Shown here: piece after piece, positions 62,930 through 64,000 of the stretch | Layout of the letters: every line of letters begins with the position of its first letter | Position numbering within the stretch: position 1 is the first letter of the stretch | Source: Maricaulaceae bacterium | GTDB lineage: Bacteria > Pseudomonadota > Alphaproteobacteria > Caulobacterales > Maricaulaceae | DNA length: 64,000 bases | Assembly: GCA_026126205.1 (NCBI GenBank) | Contig: JAHCJP010000002.1 | Location: 394,842 to 458,841, forward strand | Direction of reading: 5' to 3' | The notes under the pieces: generated by a model | What the model was told of the DNA's origin: nothing | What the model saw: only the letters and a program-made list of their open reading frames with translations | Databases searched by the model: none | Program-made: the position numbers and the translations under genes

Positions 62930-64000
62930 CCAAGGAGATCCTCGAGTTCGCCCATCGGCGGTGCTGCGATATCCTCAGGCACAGCACTCAGGGCTTTGTG
63001 GATCGTTTCCAGAATTTCGCGGATCGTTGCGGGCAATTCGCCCGCGTTCTGACATTGGGCGACGAGCGTGGCGGCATAGCCATGGGCATCGCCCTTGCGT
63101 GCTTTCAACACCTTGCTCGCCAGCGCGAGGACGTCCGCATCGACGGCCGCTGGATCATACGTGCCCACAGTCGGATAGTCTGATCGATCCTTCACCTCAT
63201 CGAGAAAACGACGCACCACAGCAACAGGCATCTGCTTCAGTAGCACGGTCTCGATGCCCTTCTCCGGCGACTCCCAGAATTGGGTGTAGCCGTTCAGCTT
63301 TTCGGTGGCCTCCGGTGTCAGCGCCGAGTTCGGTTTGTCGTAGAAGCCGAAGGAAAGCTTACCGAGCGCCGAAAAGACTTGCCCGTGCCGCGGCACCGAC
63401 CCGTCACCACCGGCATTGAATATGCTGACGCCGGCGAGATCGAGATGGGTATAGGCGTCGGCGCCGAGGCTCGCTTCCATGATCGATGATGCAACGGGGA
63501 ACAGCGATGCTTCAGTCGATCCTTCCACAACTAAAACCGCGCGACTGAGGATCGCCTCGGCGAACTGCCGGCGCTCGGTTCTGAAGGTCTTCGGCTTCAC
63601 TACATCGACATCGATCGGCCGTCCGGCGAGCGCGCCGGTTTCATTCCGAGTGAGAATGACGATCTGCTCCGGATCGAACTGTTCGATCACGTAGGGCGAG
63701 TGCGAGGTGACGATCGACTGTCCCATCTCCGCCAGCACGAATCGGGTGACACGGCGCTGGGTATGAGGCGGCAGCGCGATTTCGGGTTCCTCCATCGCGA
63801 AGATTACCGACTGCTTGTCCTTCAACTCCGCTATGAACGTCAGCAATGCGAAGACCAGTAGATTGATCGACCCCGTGCCAAGCCGGCCAAATGGCACAAG
63901 GTGCTGGCCGGGCTGGGCTGCAATGAACAACCGCACGACCTCACGCAAATGCTCCCGCGTCAGGTCCGAGGCGAAGAACCCGGTCGACCCGTCGCCGGGC
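62926..64000 (-). CDS. OLD-family ATPase/TOPRIM nuclease, Gabija GajA-like (5' end outside window)
   Basis: The frame is open to the right edge, giving 357 C-terminal residues; the Walker A end is not visible. From the edge inward come an ABC signature-like LGTGSINLLVFAL, Walker B SVIFAMEEPEIAL (about 63810-63775) and the H-loop TSHSPYV. The TOPRIM domain follows: AVLVVEGSTEASLFP with the Glu at about 63525, NAGGDGSVPRHG, and FGFYDKPN, where the second Asp of the usual DxD is replaced. Family knowledge: GajA is an ATP-regulated DNA-nicking nuclease of phage defence. Partner helicase overlaps by 4 bases. Confidence 0.82.
   Translation of the reverse strand, partial: PGDGSTGFFASDLTREHLREVVRLFIAAQPGQHLVPFGRLGTGSINLLVFALLTFIAELKDKQSVIFAMEEPEIALPPHTQRRVTRFVLAEMGQSIVTSHSPYVIEQFDPEQIVILTRNETGALAGRPIDVDVVKPKTFRTERRQFAEAILSRAVLVVEGSTEASLFPVASSIMEASLGADAYTHLDLAGVSIFNAGGDGSVPRHGQVFSALGKLSFGFYDKPNSALTPEATEKLNGYTQFWESPEKGIETVLLKQMPVAVVRRFLDEVKDRSDYPTVGTYDPAAVDADVLALASKVLKARKGDAHGYAATLVAQCQNAGELPATIREILETIHKALSAVPEDIAAPPMGELEDLLG

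Overview
The window is a 64 kb piece of a high-GC alphaproteobacterial chromosome. Support for this comes from the mutS-glnD-murJ order, a fused malic enzyme/phosphotransacetylase, the sdhCDAB genes, zapE and mdh in one neighbourhood, two CtrA-box-like sites (GTAA-N7-TTAAC), and dispersed inverted repeats of the TGTCATCCCGG and CCTTCGTGG...CTCAGG types, which as I recall are common in this class. I cannot name the order or genus with confidence; a Caulobacterales/Maricaulales/Parvularculales-like marine or soil bacterium would fit.

Layout. 1-8.5 kb: murJ (cut by the window edge), glnD and mutS on the minus strand, divergent from maeB. 8.5-14.7 kb: an AmpG-like transporter, a hybrid histidine kinase, comM and two small envelope proteins. 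14.8-25.1 kb: two paralogous secreted PQQ-type sugar dehydrogenases around a membrane-anchored nitrilase-fold hydrolase, a secernin-like peptidase, a flavin amine oxidase, ftsK and a UbiH-family hydroxylase. 25.1-34.8 kb: a queuosine-precursor transporter, a WecG-type glycosyltransferase, zapE preceded by a translationally coupled 35-residue membrane protein, an O-methyltransferase, and assorted hypothetical and regulatory genes. 34.8-38.3 kb: mdh, tspO, GNAT, and a regulator/membrane-protein cassette. 38.3-43.9 kb: succinate dehydrogenase, with a retron inserted between sdhA and sdhB. 44-52.9 kb: short-chain dehydrogenases, chrA, an SdpR/SdpI-like cassette, secreted hydrolases, a LysE exporter and pyrF. 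53-57.6 kb: rpmI-rplT-pheS-(DUF302)-pheT. 57.8-59.2 kb: a dicarboxylate symporter. From 59.3 kb to the right edge: an integrated element starting at a tRNA-Arg 3' half, with a tyrosine integrase, a Cys-rich small protein and a Gabija-like OLD nuclease/UvrD helicase pair.

The two strongest accessory signals are anti-phage systems. The first is a compact retron: a 135-nt msr-msd-like RNA bounded by an 11-bp perfect inverted repeat, followed at once by a reverse transcriptase fused to a C-terminal TOPRIM domain (the Ec67/Eco2 architecture). It sits antisense inside the sdhCDAB operon in visibly AT-richer DNA. The second is the Gabija-like pair on the tRNA-borne element. Three small regulator-plus-membrane-protein cassettes with overlapping start/stop codons (32.3-33.1, 37.0-37.9 and 46.4-47.3 kb), each with an AT-rich symmetric or repeated site upstream, form a second recurring theme. 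A short-chain dehydrogenase with a roughly 100-residue histone-H1-like Lys/Ala/Pro tail (50.4 kb) is the oddest single protein.
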